The notes under the pieces were generated by a model. The model was not told where the DNA came from, searched no databases, and worked only from the letters and a program-made list of their open reading frames with translations. The position numbers and the translations under genes are program-made. A stretch of DNA of 64,000 nt from Ponticoccus alexandrii (GTDB lineage: Bacteria; Pseudomonadota; Alphaproteobacteria; Rhodobacterales; Rhodobacteraceae): assembly GCF_016806125.1 (NCBI RefSeq), contig NZ_CP047166.1, positions 682,001-746,000 on the forward strand. The letters are read 5' to 3'. Positions 16,891-25,481 of this stretch are shown piece after piece (position 1 is the first letter of the stretch; each line of letters begins with the position of its first letter).

Positions 16891-17922
16891 ATGAAGCCCT
16901 TTGTCCTCGGGTCCCAGACCATCGCCGCCGGAGCGCGGCGGACCGTCGACCTGCCTGTCTCGGTCCTGTCGGATCACACGCCTGTCAATCTTTCGGCCCA
17001 TGTCATCCACGGCAAGAAACCCGGCCCGGTGGTCTTCGTCTCGGCTGCCATCCACGGCGACGAGGTGATCGGGGTGGAGATCGTCCGCCGCCTGTTGCGC
17101 GCCGCGCCGCTGTCGCGACTGTCCGGCACGCTGATCGCCGTGCCCATCGTCAACAGCTTCGGATTCATCAACCAGTCGCGCTACCTGCCGGACCGGCGTG
17201 ACCTGAACCGGTCGTTCCCCGGCCATGGCGAGGGGTCTCTGGCGGCGCGTCTGGCCGATCTCTTCATGAAGGAGATCGTGCGGCGCTGCGACGTCGGCAT
17301 CGACCTGCATTCCGCCGCCGTGGGCCGCGAGAACCTGCCGCAGATCCGTTTGACCCCGGGCAGCGCCCGACTGAAGGATCTGGGAGAGGCCTTCGCCGCG
17401 CCCGTCACGCTGACGTCGCAGGTGCGCGAGGGCTCGCTGCGGCTGGAGGCGGGGGCGGCGGGTGTCGACGTACTGCTTTACGAGGCCGGCGAGGGGCTGC
17501 GTTTTGACGAGTTCGCGGCGCGGGCCGGGGTGTCGGGCATCCTGCGGGTGTTGGCGAGGCTGGGCATGATCGCGGGACGCGGGGTGCCGAAGCCGCGCGG
17601 GGCCTCGGTATTCTGCGAGCGGTCGTCCTGGGTGCGTGCGCCCTCCGGCGGGTTGCTTCGGACGCTGAAGGCCAGCGGCGACTATGTCACGCGCGGCACG
17701 GTTCTGGGTATCGTCACCGACCCCTTTGGAGAGGCCGAGGCCGAGGTGCTGGCCGAGGTCGCGGGCATCGTCATCGGGCGCACCAACCTGCCGGTGGTGA
17801 ACGAGGGCGACGCGGTCTTCCACATCGGCGAACCCGCCGAGCACAAGCTGGCCCGCGCCGCCGACGGCTTCGAGGCGCATCAGGACGCGCCGCCGCTGTT
17901 CGACGAGGACGAGATCATCTGA
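16891..17922 (+). CDS. Succinylglutamate desuccinylase/aspartoacylase-family zinc hydrolase
   Basis: The 343-residue M14-like amidohydrolase carries the zinc motif IHGDEVIG (His and Glu ligands, near residue 53) and IDLHSAAVG (His ligand, near 138). NRSFPGHGEGS near 110 is also typical. A C-terminal biotinyl/barrel-like part (KASGDYVTRGTVLGIVTDP) is typical of the AstE/AspA branch with unknown substrate. GAAAGGAAG precedes ATG 16891. Removal of an N-acyl group is expected; the substrate is not assignable. Confidence 0.87.
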   Translation: MKPFVLGSQTIAAGARRTVDLPVSVLSDHTPVNLSAHVIHGKKPGPVVFVSAAIHGDEVIGVEIVRRLLRAAPLSRLSGTLIAVPIVNSFGFINQSRYLPDRRDLNRSFPGHGEGSLAARLADLFMKEIVRRCDVGIDLHSAAVGRENLPQIRLTPGSARLKDLGEAFAAPVTLTSQVREGSLRLEAGAAGVDVLLYEAGEGLRFDEFAARAGVSGILRVLARLGMIAGRGVPKPRGASVFCERSSWVRAPSGGLLRTLKASGDYVTRGTVLGIVTDPFGEAEAEVLAEVAGIVIGRTNLPVVNEGDAVFHIGEPAEHKLARAADGFEAHQDAPPLFDEDEII

Positions 17923-18138
17923 GGCCGTCCCGTGCCGCTCTGCCGGGTGGTGCGGATGGCGGGGGCCTGCCTGATCGAGACGGGCGGCCTTGCGGGTGTG
18001 CACGGAGTTGGGTGGCGTCCGAAGCGTAAGACGGCCCGGCGGGGCGCTGCGGCCTGCCGCCCTTGCGCAAAGCAGGAACCGGGTTGCGCCCCGGCGCCCG
18101 TGGGTGCAGGTTCGCGGCCACAGCAGCCGGAGACCGCC

Positions 18139-18927
18139 ATGCCCTTCACCCTCGCCACCTGGAACATCAATTCCGTGCGTCTTCGCAAGAGTTTGGTGGA
18201 GAAACTCCTGACCGAAGAGATGCCGGACGTGCTCTGCCTGCAGGAATGCAAGTCGCCGGTGGACAAGATCCCGCTGGAGGGCTTTCAGGCGCTTGGCTAC
18301 CACCACATCGTCGCGCGGGGGCAGAAGGGCTACAACGGCGTCGCGATCCTGTCGAAACTGCCGATCGAGGACGTGGGGGATCGCGACTTTGCCGCCCTGG
18401 GCCATGCCCGCCACGTCGCGGCGCGGCTGGAGAACGGCGTGACGGTACACAACTTCTACGTCCCGGCGGGTGGCGACGTGCCGGACCGCGCGGTGAACCT
18501 GAAATTCGGGCAGAAGCTGGACTACCTGTCGGAGATGCGCGACTGGTTCCATGGCGAGCACCCCGAGAAGGCGATCCTCGTGGGGGACCTGAACATCGCC
18601 CCGCGTGAGGACGACGTCTGGGACCACAAGAAGATGCTGAAGGTCGTCAGCCACACGCCGGTCGAGGTCGAGGCGCTGGGGGCCACGCAGGACGCGGGCG
18701 GCTGGGTCGACATCACCCGCAAGGACCTGCCCGAGGGGCAGCTCTATTCGTGGTGGTCCTACCGCGCCAAGGACTGGGATGCCGCCGACAAGGGCCGCCG
18801 CCTGGATCACGTCTGGGCCACGCCCGATATCGCCAACGCGGGGCATTCCAGCCGCATCCTGCGCGCCGCGCGCGGCTGGGAGAAGCCTTCGGATCACGCG
18901 CCGGTCTTCGCGACCTTCGACCTGTAG
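18139..18927 (+). CDS. xth: Exodeoxyribonuclease III (AP endonuclease)
   Basis: The 262-residue exonuclease-endonuclease-phosphatase fold enzyme cuts abasic sites and trims 3' ends. It has TWNINSVR near residue 7, LQECK (catalytic Glu), GDLNIAP, RLDHVWAT and the terminal SDHAPVFATF with the catalytic Asp-His pair. The length is standard for XthA. ATG 18139 follows CCGGAG. Confidence 0.94.
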   Translation: MPFTLATWNINSVRLRKSLVEKLLTEEMPDVLCLQECKSPVDKIPLEGFQALGYHHIVARGQKGYNGVAILSKLPIEDVGDRDFAALGHARHVAARLENGVTVHNFYVPAGGDVPDRAVNLKFGQKLDYLSEMRDWFHGEHPEKAILVGDLNIAPREDDVWDHKKMLKVVSHTPVEVEALGATQDAGGWVDITRKDLPEGQLYSWWSYRAKDWDAADKGRRLDHVWATPDIANAGHSSRILRAARGWEKPSDHAPVFATFDL

Positions 18928-19140
18928 GGCGGTAGGCGGCAGGAGCGCATACGCCATGCCCGACCTCGGGAGGGCGGTAGCGCTTGGTGCGGCCCTACCA
19001 TGAAAGTCGCCGGCCGAATTGCGCGGGGCAGATGTTGCAGGATATCCCTCCCCGGGGGGGCGGGCATGGCGCCCGCGCGCCGGGTGCGGACAAGGTCGGC
19101 GCGCGTCCTCTTCCTGAAGCATCGATATGCGTGCAGCACC
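18928..19140. other. Non-coding region before tandem repeat
   Basis: The 502-bp gap between xth and cnoX consists of this 213-bp stretch and the repeat at 19141-19377. The stretch contains cctccccggggggg and no recognisable gene in any frame. Confidence 0.5.
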
Positions 19141-19377
19141 CTTGGCGGATCGGTCGGGGCTTTGCACGTTCGGTCCACAGGGACAACTCCCGCAAAGCCT
19201 GCGACCGCCTGCGGCGGATCGGCTGGGCCTGCGCCCGTTCGGTCCTTACGATCTTCATCCGGAAACCTGTCCCACCTGCGGCGGATCGGTCGGGGCTACG
19301 CCCGTTCGGACCTCGAAGGCTCCCTCGGAGCCTGCGTCCGCCTGCGGCGGATCGGTCCTCACCCTTGCAACTGACGG
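19141..19377. repeat. Tandem repeat, 3.5 copies of about 67 bp
   Basis: Units start at 19141, 19208, 19275 and 19341 (periods 67, 67 and 66); the last is partial. Each opens with cctgcggcggatcggtcggg (first unit cttggcggatcggtcgg), followed in the complete units by an inner block close to gcccgttcgg and a variable tail. Units 2 and 3 keep a small gggc/gccc hairpin. Periods that are not multiples of 3, and stops and shifts between units, argue against coding. It ends about 50 bp before cnoX. Confidence 0.85.
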
Positions 19378-19429
19378 CTTCGTGAGCCATCTAGCCTGTC
19401 AAGGAAACCGCAACACGGCGGAGGCGAAG

Positions 19430-20344
19430 ATGCTGGAACTGAATGCTGCGAAGGGCCCCGAGGCGGGCGATCTCGTGAAGGATATCACCGAGGCGGAGTT
19501 CATGGCCGAGGTCGTGGACGGGTCGAAAGAGATCCCCGTCATCGTCGATTTCTGGGCGCCCTGGTGCGGGCCGTGCAAGACGCTTGGGCCGCAGCTGGAA
19601 GAGGCCGTGAAGGCCGCCAAGGGCGCGGTGAAGATGGTCAAGGTCAATGTCGACGAGGCGCAGGCGATCGCAGGCCAGATGCGCATCCAGTCGATCCCCA
19701 CGGTCTATGCCTTCTATCAGGGCCAGCCGCTCGACGGCTTTCAGGGCGCGCTGCCGCAGTCCGAGATCAAGGCCTTTGTCGAGCGCGTGGTGCAGGCCGC
19801 CGGTGGCGATGCCTCGGGCGGGCTGGACGATGCCGTTGCCGCTGCCGAGGAAATGCTGGAGCAGGGCGCGGCGGTGGACGCGGCCCAGACCTTCGCCGCG
19901 ATCCTCGAGGAGGACCCCGCGAATGCTAAAGCCTATGGCGGGCTGGTGCGGGCGCATGTGGTGCTGGGCGAGCTGGAGCAGGCCGAGGCGATCCTGAACG
20001 GCGCGCCGGTCGAGATCTCCAAGGCGCCCGAACTGGAGGCGGCCCACGCTCAGCTGGAGCTTGCCAAGCAATCGGCGGGTGTCGGCCCGGTGGCCGAGTT
20101 GACCGCGACGGTGGAGTCCGAACCCGACAACCATCAGGCGCGTTTCGACCTTGCGCAGGCGCTTTATGCCAAGGGCGATGCAGAGGGCGCGGTTGCGCAG
20201 CTGCTGGACCTGTTCCGGCGTGACCGAGAGTGGAACGACGGCGCCGCGCGGGCGCAGCTTTTCACCATCTTCGAGGCGCTGAAGCCCAACGACCCGGTGG
20301 CCCTGAACGGACGCCGGAAATTGTCGTCGATGATATTTGCCTGA
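19430..20344 (+). CDS. cnoX: Co-chaperedoxin/thioredoxin with TPR-like tail (CnoX/YbbN)
   Basis: The 304-residue cytosolic protein has an N-terminal thioredoxin domain (about 20-130) with active site WAPWCGPCK, then a helical TPR-like C-terminal half (ILEEDPANAKAYGGLVRAH). CnoX proteins hold unfolded clients and protect them from oxidation. Unlike E. coli YbbN (SxxC), the CGPC pair is intact. GGAGG lies before ATG 19430; the longer reading frame upstream runs into the tandem repeat. It is followed at 28 bp by the LON-domain gene. Confidence 0.92.
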   Translation: MLELNAAKGPEAGDLVKDITEAEFMAEVVDGSKEIPVIVDFWAPWCGPCKTLGPQLEEAVKAAKGAVKMVKVNVDEAQAIAGQMRIQSIPTVYAFYQGQPLDGFQGALPQSEIKAFVERVVQAAGGDASGGLDDAVAAAEEMLEQGAAVDAAQTFAAILEEDPANAKAYGGLVRAHVVLGELEQAEAILNGAPVEISKAPELEAAHAQLELAKQSAGVGPVAELTATVESEPDNHQARFDLAQALYAKGDAEGAVAQLLDLFRRDREWNDGAARAQLFTIFEALKPNDPVALNGRRKLSSMIFA

Positions 20345-20371
20345 GCCCCGGCGCAGGCTACCTGAGACGGC

Positions 20372-21016
20372 ATGACACGGCTGACAGACCTGCCGGGCAC
20401 GATCCCGGTCTTTCCCCTGCCCGGGGCGCTCCTGCTGCCGCGGGCGCGTCTGCCCCTTCATATCTTCGAACCGCGCTATCTGGCGATGATCGATGACGCG
20501 CTCAAGACGCCGGAGCGGCTGATCGGCATGGTTCAGCCCGCGCCGGTCCCGGGGCGGACGGAAAAGGGGCTGCACCGGATCGGCTGCGCCGGCCGTGTCA
20601 CCCAGTTCTCGGAAACCGAGGACGGGCGCTACATGATCACCCTCACCGGGATATCGCGGTTCCGCGTGTCGCAGGAGGTGGAGGGCTTCACCCCCTACCG
20701 GCGCTGCGAGGTCTCGTGGCAGGGCTTCGACCGCGACCGCTCTGCCGGGCCCGAGGCGGATGAGTGTTTCGACCGCGACCGGTTCCTGCGGCTGCTCGAC
20801 CGCTACTTCACCGCCCGCGATCTTCAGGCGGACTGGCAGACGCTGAAGGACGCGGACGACGAGCTGCTGGTGAACTCGCTGTCGATGCTTCTGGACTTCG
20901 GTCCCGAGGACAAGCAGGCGCTGCTCGAGGCGCCCTCGCTGGGCACGCGGCGCGAAACGCTGGTGACCCTGATCGAATACCGCATGCGCGGCGGCGAAGG
21001 AGACATGATGCAATGA
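20372..21016 (+). CDS. LON substrate-binding-domain protein
   Basis: The 214-residue protein consists of only the N-terminal substrate-binding domain of Lon: [13 protein letters not shown] at residue 11, [12 protein letters not shown] near 29, and GCAGRV near 70. There is no AAA or protease domain, so it is an adaptor-like protein. It is in an operon between cnoX (28 bp) and the trm112 gene (4-bp overlap). Confidence 0.92.
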   Translation: MTRLTDLPGTIPVFPLPGALLLPRARLPLHIFEPRYLAMIDDALKTPERLIGMVQPAPVPGRTEKGLHRIGCAGRVTQFSETEDGRYMITLTGISRFRVSQEVEGFTPYRRCEVSWQGFDRDRSAGPEADECFDRDRFLRLLDRYFTARDLQADWQTLKDADDELLVNSLSMLLDFGPEDKQALLEAPSLGTRRETLVTLIEYRMRGGEGDMMQ

Positions 21017-21195
21017 CCCCCCCCGAATTCGACCGCCGCATGCTGGAGGCGCTGATCTGCCCCCAGTCGCAAAGCACGCTGGACTACGACGCCGAGTGGC
21101 AGGAGCTGATCAGCAAGCAGGCCAACCTTGCCTACCCGATCCGCGACGGCATCCCGGTCATGCTGGTCGACGAGGCGCGCCGGCTGGACCCGTAG
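21013..21195 (+). CDS. Trm112-family protein
   Basis: The 60-residue protein has the YcaR/Trm112 pattern: [19 protein letters not shown], then [18 protein letters not shown]. Of the four zinc Cys positions only one is obvious, as is common for the bacterial short form. Its ATG overlaps the LON gene stop (ATGA), so it is co-translated. Bacterial members are thought to assist partner proteins; the role is unproven. Confidence 0.9.
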   Translation: MTPPEFDRRMLEALICPQSQSTLDYDAEWQELISKQANLAYPIRDGIPVMLVDEARRLDP

Positions 21196-21257
21196 CGCCG
21201 CGCGCGCATCGGGACGGGGCAGCCATTGCGACCCTCGAAGACATCGGAGCCGCGCCG

Positions 21258-22223
21258 TTAGCCCGCCAGCGCTCGCGCCAGCACCGGAGCGTCGACATTC
21301 CCGCCCGAGACGGTGGCGATCACCGTGTCGGCCTCCAGCGCCTCTGACCGGAACAGCGCGGCGGCCAGCGCCACGGCGCCGCCCGGCTCTGCGACGATCT
21401 TCAGGTGCCGCAGGGCAAGGGCCATGGCCTGCAAGACCTCTGCATCCGAGACCGAAAGGCCCGGTCCGCAGAGGCGGGCGTTGATCGGAAAGGTGATTTC
21501 TCCGGGTGTCGGCGTCAGGATGGCGTCGCACAGGCCGCCTGCCGCCTGCGCGTTGGTCTGCCGCGTACCGCTGGCCAGCGACCGGGCGGTGTCATCGAAG
21601 GCCTCGGGCTCGGCGGGGCGGACCCGCAGGCCCGGGGCGCGGGCCTCCAGCGCCAGCGCGATCCCGGCGGTCAGCCCGCCCCCGCCGCAGCAGACCAGCA
21701 CCTCGGCCCGGTCGATGCCCCGTTCGGCGGCTTGTTCGGCGATCTCCAGCCCGCAGGTGCCCTGACCGGCGATGACCTCGGGTTCGTCATAGGGTCTGAT
21801 CAGGGTCAGTCCGCGCGTCTCGGCCAGCTTTGCGCCGATGCCCTCGCGGCTCTCGCCGCCGCGACTGTAGGGCACGACTTCGCCGCCCAGGGCCTTGGTG
21901 CCCTCGATCTTCGCGACAGGGGCGTCCTGCGGCATGACGATCACCGCAGGAACCCCGAACAGTTGCGCCGCTCGGGCGATGCCCTGCGCGTGGTTGCCGG
22001 AGGAATAGGCAAGGATGCCGCGCGCGCGGACCTCGGGGGACAGGGCCGAGACAGCGGCATAGGCGCCGCGGAACTTGAAGCTGCCGGTGTGCTGAAGGCA
22101 TTCGGGCTTCACGAAGACCCGCCGCCCGGCGATGGCGTCCAGATGCGGCGAGGACAGCAGCGGCGTCCGGCGTGCAATACCCCTCAGACGGCTTGCGGCG
22201 GCTTCGATCCTCTCGATGTTCAT
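21258..22223 (-). CDS. PLP-dependent threonine/serine dehydratase-type enzyme
   Basis: The 321-residue fold-type II PLP enzyme has the cofactor lysine at K50 in GSFKFRGA, SSGNHAQGIA near residue 78, and the phosphate loop CCGGGGLTAGIA near 180. There is no C-terminal ACT domain, so it is the short catabolic or serine-racemase-like type rather than biosynthetic IlvA. ATG 22223 is backed by GGAAAGG. Confidence 0.9.
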   Translation of the reverse strand: MNIERIEAAASRLRGIARRTPLLSSPHLDAIAGRRVFVKPECLQHTGSFKFRGAYAAVSALSPEVRARGILAYSSGNHAQGIARAAQLFGVPAVIVMPQDAPVAKIEGTKALGGEVVPYSRGGESREGIGAKLAETRGLTLIRPYDEPEVIAGQGTCGLEIAEQAAERGIDRAEVLVCCGGGGLTAGIALALEARAPGLRVRPAEPEAFDDTARSLASGTRQTNAQAAGGLCDAILTPTPGEITFPINARLCGPGLSVSDAEVLQAMALALRHLKIVAEPGGAVALAAALFRSEALEADTVIATVSGGNVDAPVLARALAG

Positions 22224-22518
22224 GGCGATCCTTTCCGGGGCGGTTCTGCGGCGCCATGGGGAGGCGGGGCGCCCGGAAAAGTCAAGCACTTGCGCCGTCG
22301 CGACCGTCCGGGCAGGGTCGGGTGCATGATCCGGCTGAGCGCCATTCCAAACCTGTCCGTGCGGCAGGGGGCACCGGCCCCCACGCCAGCCGTTCGCAAG
22401 GGGGCAGGCCGGGCGGCAGATGCCGTCTTTCGCAGGGCATGGCGGCGGCCTTGGTGCGCGCGGGTGTGACTGTGCGGCGCCGGACATCCATCCCGACCGG
22501 CGCGACCCGGGGCCGCCC

Positions 22519-23043
22519 ATGATCCGCCGCACATCGGAACGCGCGGACGGCCAACGCAGCGAGGCCTTCTTCTCGACCTGCGGGGCTTATCGCTATGGGC
22601 TGCGGCGGGTCTGGCGGGAGGACGCCGACGAGGTGCTCTTCGTGATGCTCAACCCCTCGACCGCCGACGAGACGCGCAACGACCCGACTATCGAACGCTG
22701 CCAGCGCCGCGCCGAGGCGATGGGTTTTGGCGGGCTGCGCATCGCCAATCTCTTCGCGTATCGCGCCACGCACCCGCGCGACCTGAAGGCCGCGCCCGCG
22801 CCGGTCGGCCCCGGGAACGACGCCCTGCTGCGCGACTGGGCCGGGGATGCCGCGCTGACCGTCGCCGGTTGGGGCGTGCACGGAGGCTTGCTGAACCGGG
22901 GGCCGGAGGTGGCGGGCTGGCTGGGCCCCGCAAGCCACCTTGGCCTGACCCGCGACGGCCACCCGCGTCACCCGCTTTACGTGGCCTACGCCACCGCCCC
23001 GATGCCCTGGCCGGAGGCGCGGCGCTACCTCCGGCCCGCCTGA
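22519..23043 (+). CDS. DUF1643 domain protein
   Basis: The 174-residue protein matches DUF1643: YRYGLRRVW, VMLNPSTADETRNDPTIERC near residue 44, LRIANLFAYRATHP, and the C-terminal HPLYV segment. The function of the family is unknown. ATG 22519 lacks a strong ribosome site. It is divergent from the dehydratase gene across a 295-bp gap in which I see no convincing gene. Confidence 0.88.
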   Translation: MIRRTSERADGQRSEAFFSTCGAYRYGLRRVWREDADEVLFVMLNPSTADETRNDPTIERCQRRAEAMGFGGLRIANLFAYRATHPRDLKAAPAPVGPGNDALLRDWAGDAALTVAGWGVHGGLLNRGPEVAGWLGPASHLGLTRDGHPRHPLYVAYATAPMPWPEARRYLRPA

Positions 23044-23152
23044 AAGGGCGTTGCCGATCCGCCGCGCCCGGGGCGCCGGGTCGCGCGGGGGGATTGCCTT
23101 GGCCCGCGGTTCTGCCCTTCTGCTAGGCAAAGGAACGCCGGGGAACAAAGCG

Positions 23153-23434
23153 ATGGATACGCCGAAGGAGGATCTGGACAGGCTGCACAGGGACCTCGGT
23201 CGTCTGGCCGACGAGGTCGGCGCCTTCAATGCACACCGGCTGGTGCGGGTCCACAACAACGTCTGGCGCCTGATGTGGTGGCAATTTCTGCGCGGTCTTG
23301 CCTTCGGCCTTGGGACGGTGGTCGGGGCGACGGCGCTGGTCTCGGTCGTGGCGCTGATCCTCGGACAGATCGAGTTCATCCCGATCATCGGAGAGATCGC
23401 CCGCGCCATCATCGAGGAAATCAACGGCCCGTGA
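23153..23434 (+). CDS. Small membrane protein, DUF5665-like
   Basis: The 93-residue protein has an amphipathic N-terminus (KEDLDRLHRDLGRLADEV), the motif FNAHRLVRVHNNVWRL, and two hydrophobic segments (about 43-66 and 72-86). It resembles DUF5665 proteins of Alphaproteobacteria, whose function is unknown. It starts at ATG 23153 after GGGGAAC. Confidence 0.75.
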   Translation: MDTPKEDLDRLHRDLGRLADEVGAFNAHRLVRVHNNVWRLMWWQFLRGLAFGLGTVVGATALVSVVALILGQIEFIPIIGEIARAIIEEINGP

Positions 23435-23538
23435 CGGCTGGAGCCGGTTAACCATTGCGGCTGAAACTGTTTGATCGGTCAATCTCTATCTGGGATAGTT
23501 CCGGCGGTCTGTCGTGTGGACTGGATTGGGGCGGGACC

Positions 23539-24564
23539 ATGCTTTTTCTGACTGGACTGCTTGGAATGATGGCGCTGGGGTCTATCGCGATCGTCAGCAC
23601 CGGCCTGCCGGAAGACGATCCCGATGCCGCGCCCGAGGGGGATGCCGACGCGCAGGCCGACCCGCCGCAGGGCGATGTCCAGACATGGTCCGACCCGGGG
23701 GACGACGGTGACGACGCGGTGGAAGAGGCCGGTTCCCTGCTGGCCCGGCTTGGCGTCACCACCGAGGGCGACGCGGGCGATGAAACCCTCTCTGGCACGG
23801 AATACGACGACCGCATTTCCGGTGGTGCGGGCAACGACAGTCTTGACGGTCTGGGCGGCGACGACGATCTGCTGGGCGGAACGGGCGACGATACGCTTCA
23901 GGGCGACTGGAGCGATGATACCATCCACGGCGAAGGCGGAAACGACAGCCTCGACGGCGGTGAGGACAACGACGAACTCTATGGCCATGATGGTGACGAT
24001 ATCCTGGTGGGGGGCTCCGGCGCGGACAGCCTTGTCGGCGGTCTGGGCAGCGACGTCATGCTGGGCGAAGACGGTGACGATGCCCTGCTCGGCCGGGAAG
24101 GCGACGACACGCTGGACGGCGGCGCCGGGGTGGACACGCTCTTTGGCGGCTGGGGTGACGACCTTGTCGTCGGCGTCATGCCGGACGAGACGGGTGCCGA
24201 CAGGGACGAGGGCGACTTCCTGAACGGTGGCGACGGGGCCGACACGCTGGTGGGCGGCAATGGCGACATGCTGCACGGCGGCGCGGGCGCGGATCGGCTG
24301 CTGCTGGGCGACTGGATCACTGGCGCCGCATCCAGCCTGCTGGACTATGATGCGGCGGAGGACCAGATCATGGTGGTCTTCGACGATAGCGACGAGGCCG
24401 CCGACCCGGAGCTGTCGCTGCGTATCAGCGCGGCAGATCCCGGGATGACGGAGATCGTGCTGGACGGTGTCGTGATTTCGACCCTTCCCACAGCCGATGC
24501 GCCGACGCTGGACGCCATTGTGCTGGTCGGGGAAAGCGTAGCGGGCCAGATCGCCTTTGGCTGA
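23539..24564 (+). CDS. Membrane-anchored RTX (hemolysin-type Ca-binding) repeat protein
   Basis: The 341-residue protein has an N-terminal hydrophobic segment (MLFLTGLLGMMALGSIAIV) and then an acidic linker. About 13 contiguous glycine-rich RTX nonapeptides follow (GGAGNDSLD, GGTGDDTLQ, GREGDDTLD and others), with three more after a short insert. The C-terminal domain is a short beta-rich unit ending VAGQIAFG. RTX repeats fold as calcium-bound beta rolls. No type I secretion genes are nearby, and the N-terminal segment suggests Sec targeting or anchoring rather than classic RTX export. Confidence 0.85.
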   Translation: MLFLTGLLGMMALGSIAIVSTGLPEDDPDAAPEGDADAQADPPQGDVQTWSDPGDDGDDAVEEAGSLLARLGVTTEGDAGDETLSGTEYDDRISGGAGNDSLDGLGGDDDLLGGTGDDTLQGDWSDDTIHGEGGNDSLDGGEDNDELYGHDGDDILVGGSGADSLVGGLGSDVMLGEDGDDALLGREGDDTLDGGAGVDTLFGGWGDDLVVGVMPDETGADRDEGDFLNGGDGADTLVGGNGDMLHGGAGADRLLLGDWITGAASSLLDYDAAEDQIMVVFDDSDEAADPELSLRISAADPGMTEIVLDGVVISTLPTADAPTLDAIVLVGESVAGQIAFG

Positions 24565-24725
24565 CGAGGCCTGTGGCGCTTTGCCGGGAGCGGGGCGGCT
24601 GGCCCTTCCCATCCCGCAGGGAATCGCGTAGAGAGCCGCATCCGCGCGATGCGGATACTCTCCACGGGCCTTGCTGGACGACATCCCGGCTTGCGCCATA
24701 ACCCTCGATCCGAAAGGAGCCCCCG

Positions 24726-24995
24726 ATGTCGATCACGGTCGAAGAAAAAAATCGCCTGATGAAAGAATATGCCACCAAGGAAGGCGACACCGGTTCGCCC
24801 GAAGTGCAGGTGGCCATCCTGACGTCGCGCATCACCACGCTGACCGAACACTTCAAGACCCACAAGAAGGACAACCACTCGCGTCGTGGCCTTCTGAAGC
24901 TGGTGGCTCAGCGCCGCAAGCTGCTGGATTACCTGAAGGGCAAGGAAGAAGCGCGCTACCAGGATCTCATCAAGCGTCTCGGCATTCGCCGCTAA
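24726..24995 (+). CDS. rpsO: 30S ribosomal protein S15
   Basis: The 89-residue S15 has the family signature: [17 protein letters not shown], then [12 protein letters not shown], then [20 protein letters not shown]. It binds the 16S rRNA central domain early in assembly. GAAAGGAGC precedes ATG 24726. Two hairpins follow downstream. pnp, often next to rpsO, is not adjacent here. Confidence 0.98.
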   Translation: MSITVEEKNRLMKEYATKEGDTGSPEVQVAILTSRITTLTEHFKTHKKDNHSRRGLLKLVAQRRKLLDYLKGKEEARYQDLIKRLGIRR

Positions 24996-25003
24996 GCCGC
25001 GAC

Positions 25004-25028
25004 GACCGGATCCGCTGGTGATCCGGTC
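25004..25028 (+). terminator. Hairpin 9 bp after rpsO
   Basis: The stem gaccggatc / gatccggtc is perfect over 9 bp with a 7-base loop. Only a short pyrimidine run (tatccccc) follows, so it may act as a 3' end stabiliser or processing site rather than a strict Rho-independent terminator. Confidence 0.5.
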
Positions 25029-25077
25029 TATCCCCCGCGGCCAACGAGAAGCGACTTACCTCGTACGAGGGACAGGG

Positions 25078-25108
25078 CGCCCGTCTTCGGAAACGAAGGC
25101 GGGCGTTT
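25078..25108 (+). terminator. Probable rpsO terminator
   Basis: The stem cgcccgtcttcg pairs with cgaaggcgggcg across a gaaa tetraloop (12 bp with one G-T pair), then ttt. GNRA-capped and GC-rich, it lies 83 bp after the rpsO stop. Confidence 0.65.
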
Positions 25109-25149
25109 GCCGTCTCGTGACCGCTGCGGAGGTCTGCCATTGGGGCGTT

Positions 25150-25229
25150 TCGCCTGCCTTTGGCAGGCGACCGTCTGGGGAGGCTTTGCCTCCCCAGACC
25201 CCTCCAAGGTATTTGAAGACCAAAGAAGA
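25150..25229 (-). repeat. Type-A intergenic repeat, copy 4, with two strong hairpins
   Basis: Hairpin 1 (25150-25170) has the stem tcgcctgcc and loop ttt. Hairpin 2 (25173-25199) has the stem gtctggggaggc and loop ttt. The core follows to 25229. It is nearly identical to copy 3, but hairpin 1 differs by paired changes. The remainder of the gap to smpB (25230-25481) is G-rich with an inverted repeat tgcccgggaa (25341-25350) / ttcccgggca (25416-25425) and no gene. Confidence 0.85.
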
Positions 25230-25481
25230 GGGAGCGGGGCGCTTTGGGGATAGGGTCGGCTTATTTTGGGAGAAGGGGCGCAGTCTGCGGCGCTTATTGT
25301 GGGGTGCGGCTGGTTTTTTGGGGGGGCGGGTGTGCGGATCTGCCCGGGAAGGGCGTGGTTCCGCGCGGCGCTCTTGTTGAGGGGGCAGGATGCGGTTTGA
25401 TGCTGTGCGGGCGCGTTCCCGGGCAGGATTTGCGCCGCACCCCGTGGACAGGAGGGCCGCGAGACCCTATCTAGGCGTGCC

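Noticed and set aside
16831-19167. A 778-codon minus-strand frame opposite the desuccinylase-like and xth genes
   Set aside because: Both plus-strand genes have intact catalytic motifs, ribosome sites and family-standard lengths. The minus frame has none.
19127-19429. N-terminal extension of CnoX through the tandem repeat
   Set aside because: The extension is the translated 67-bp repeat. GGAGG sits right before ATG 19430, where family similarity begins.
22327-22518. Possible broken gene between the dehydratase and DUF1643 genes
   Set aside because: Fragments in different frames looked weakly protein-like (MIRLSAIPNLS, then MAAALVRAGVTVRR), but I could not match them to a family and the frames do not join clearly.
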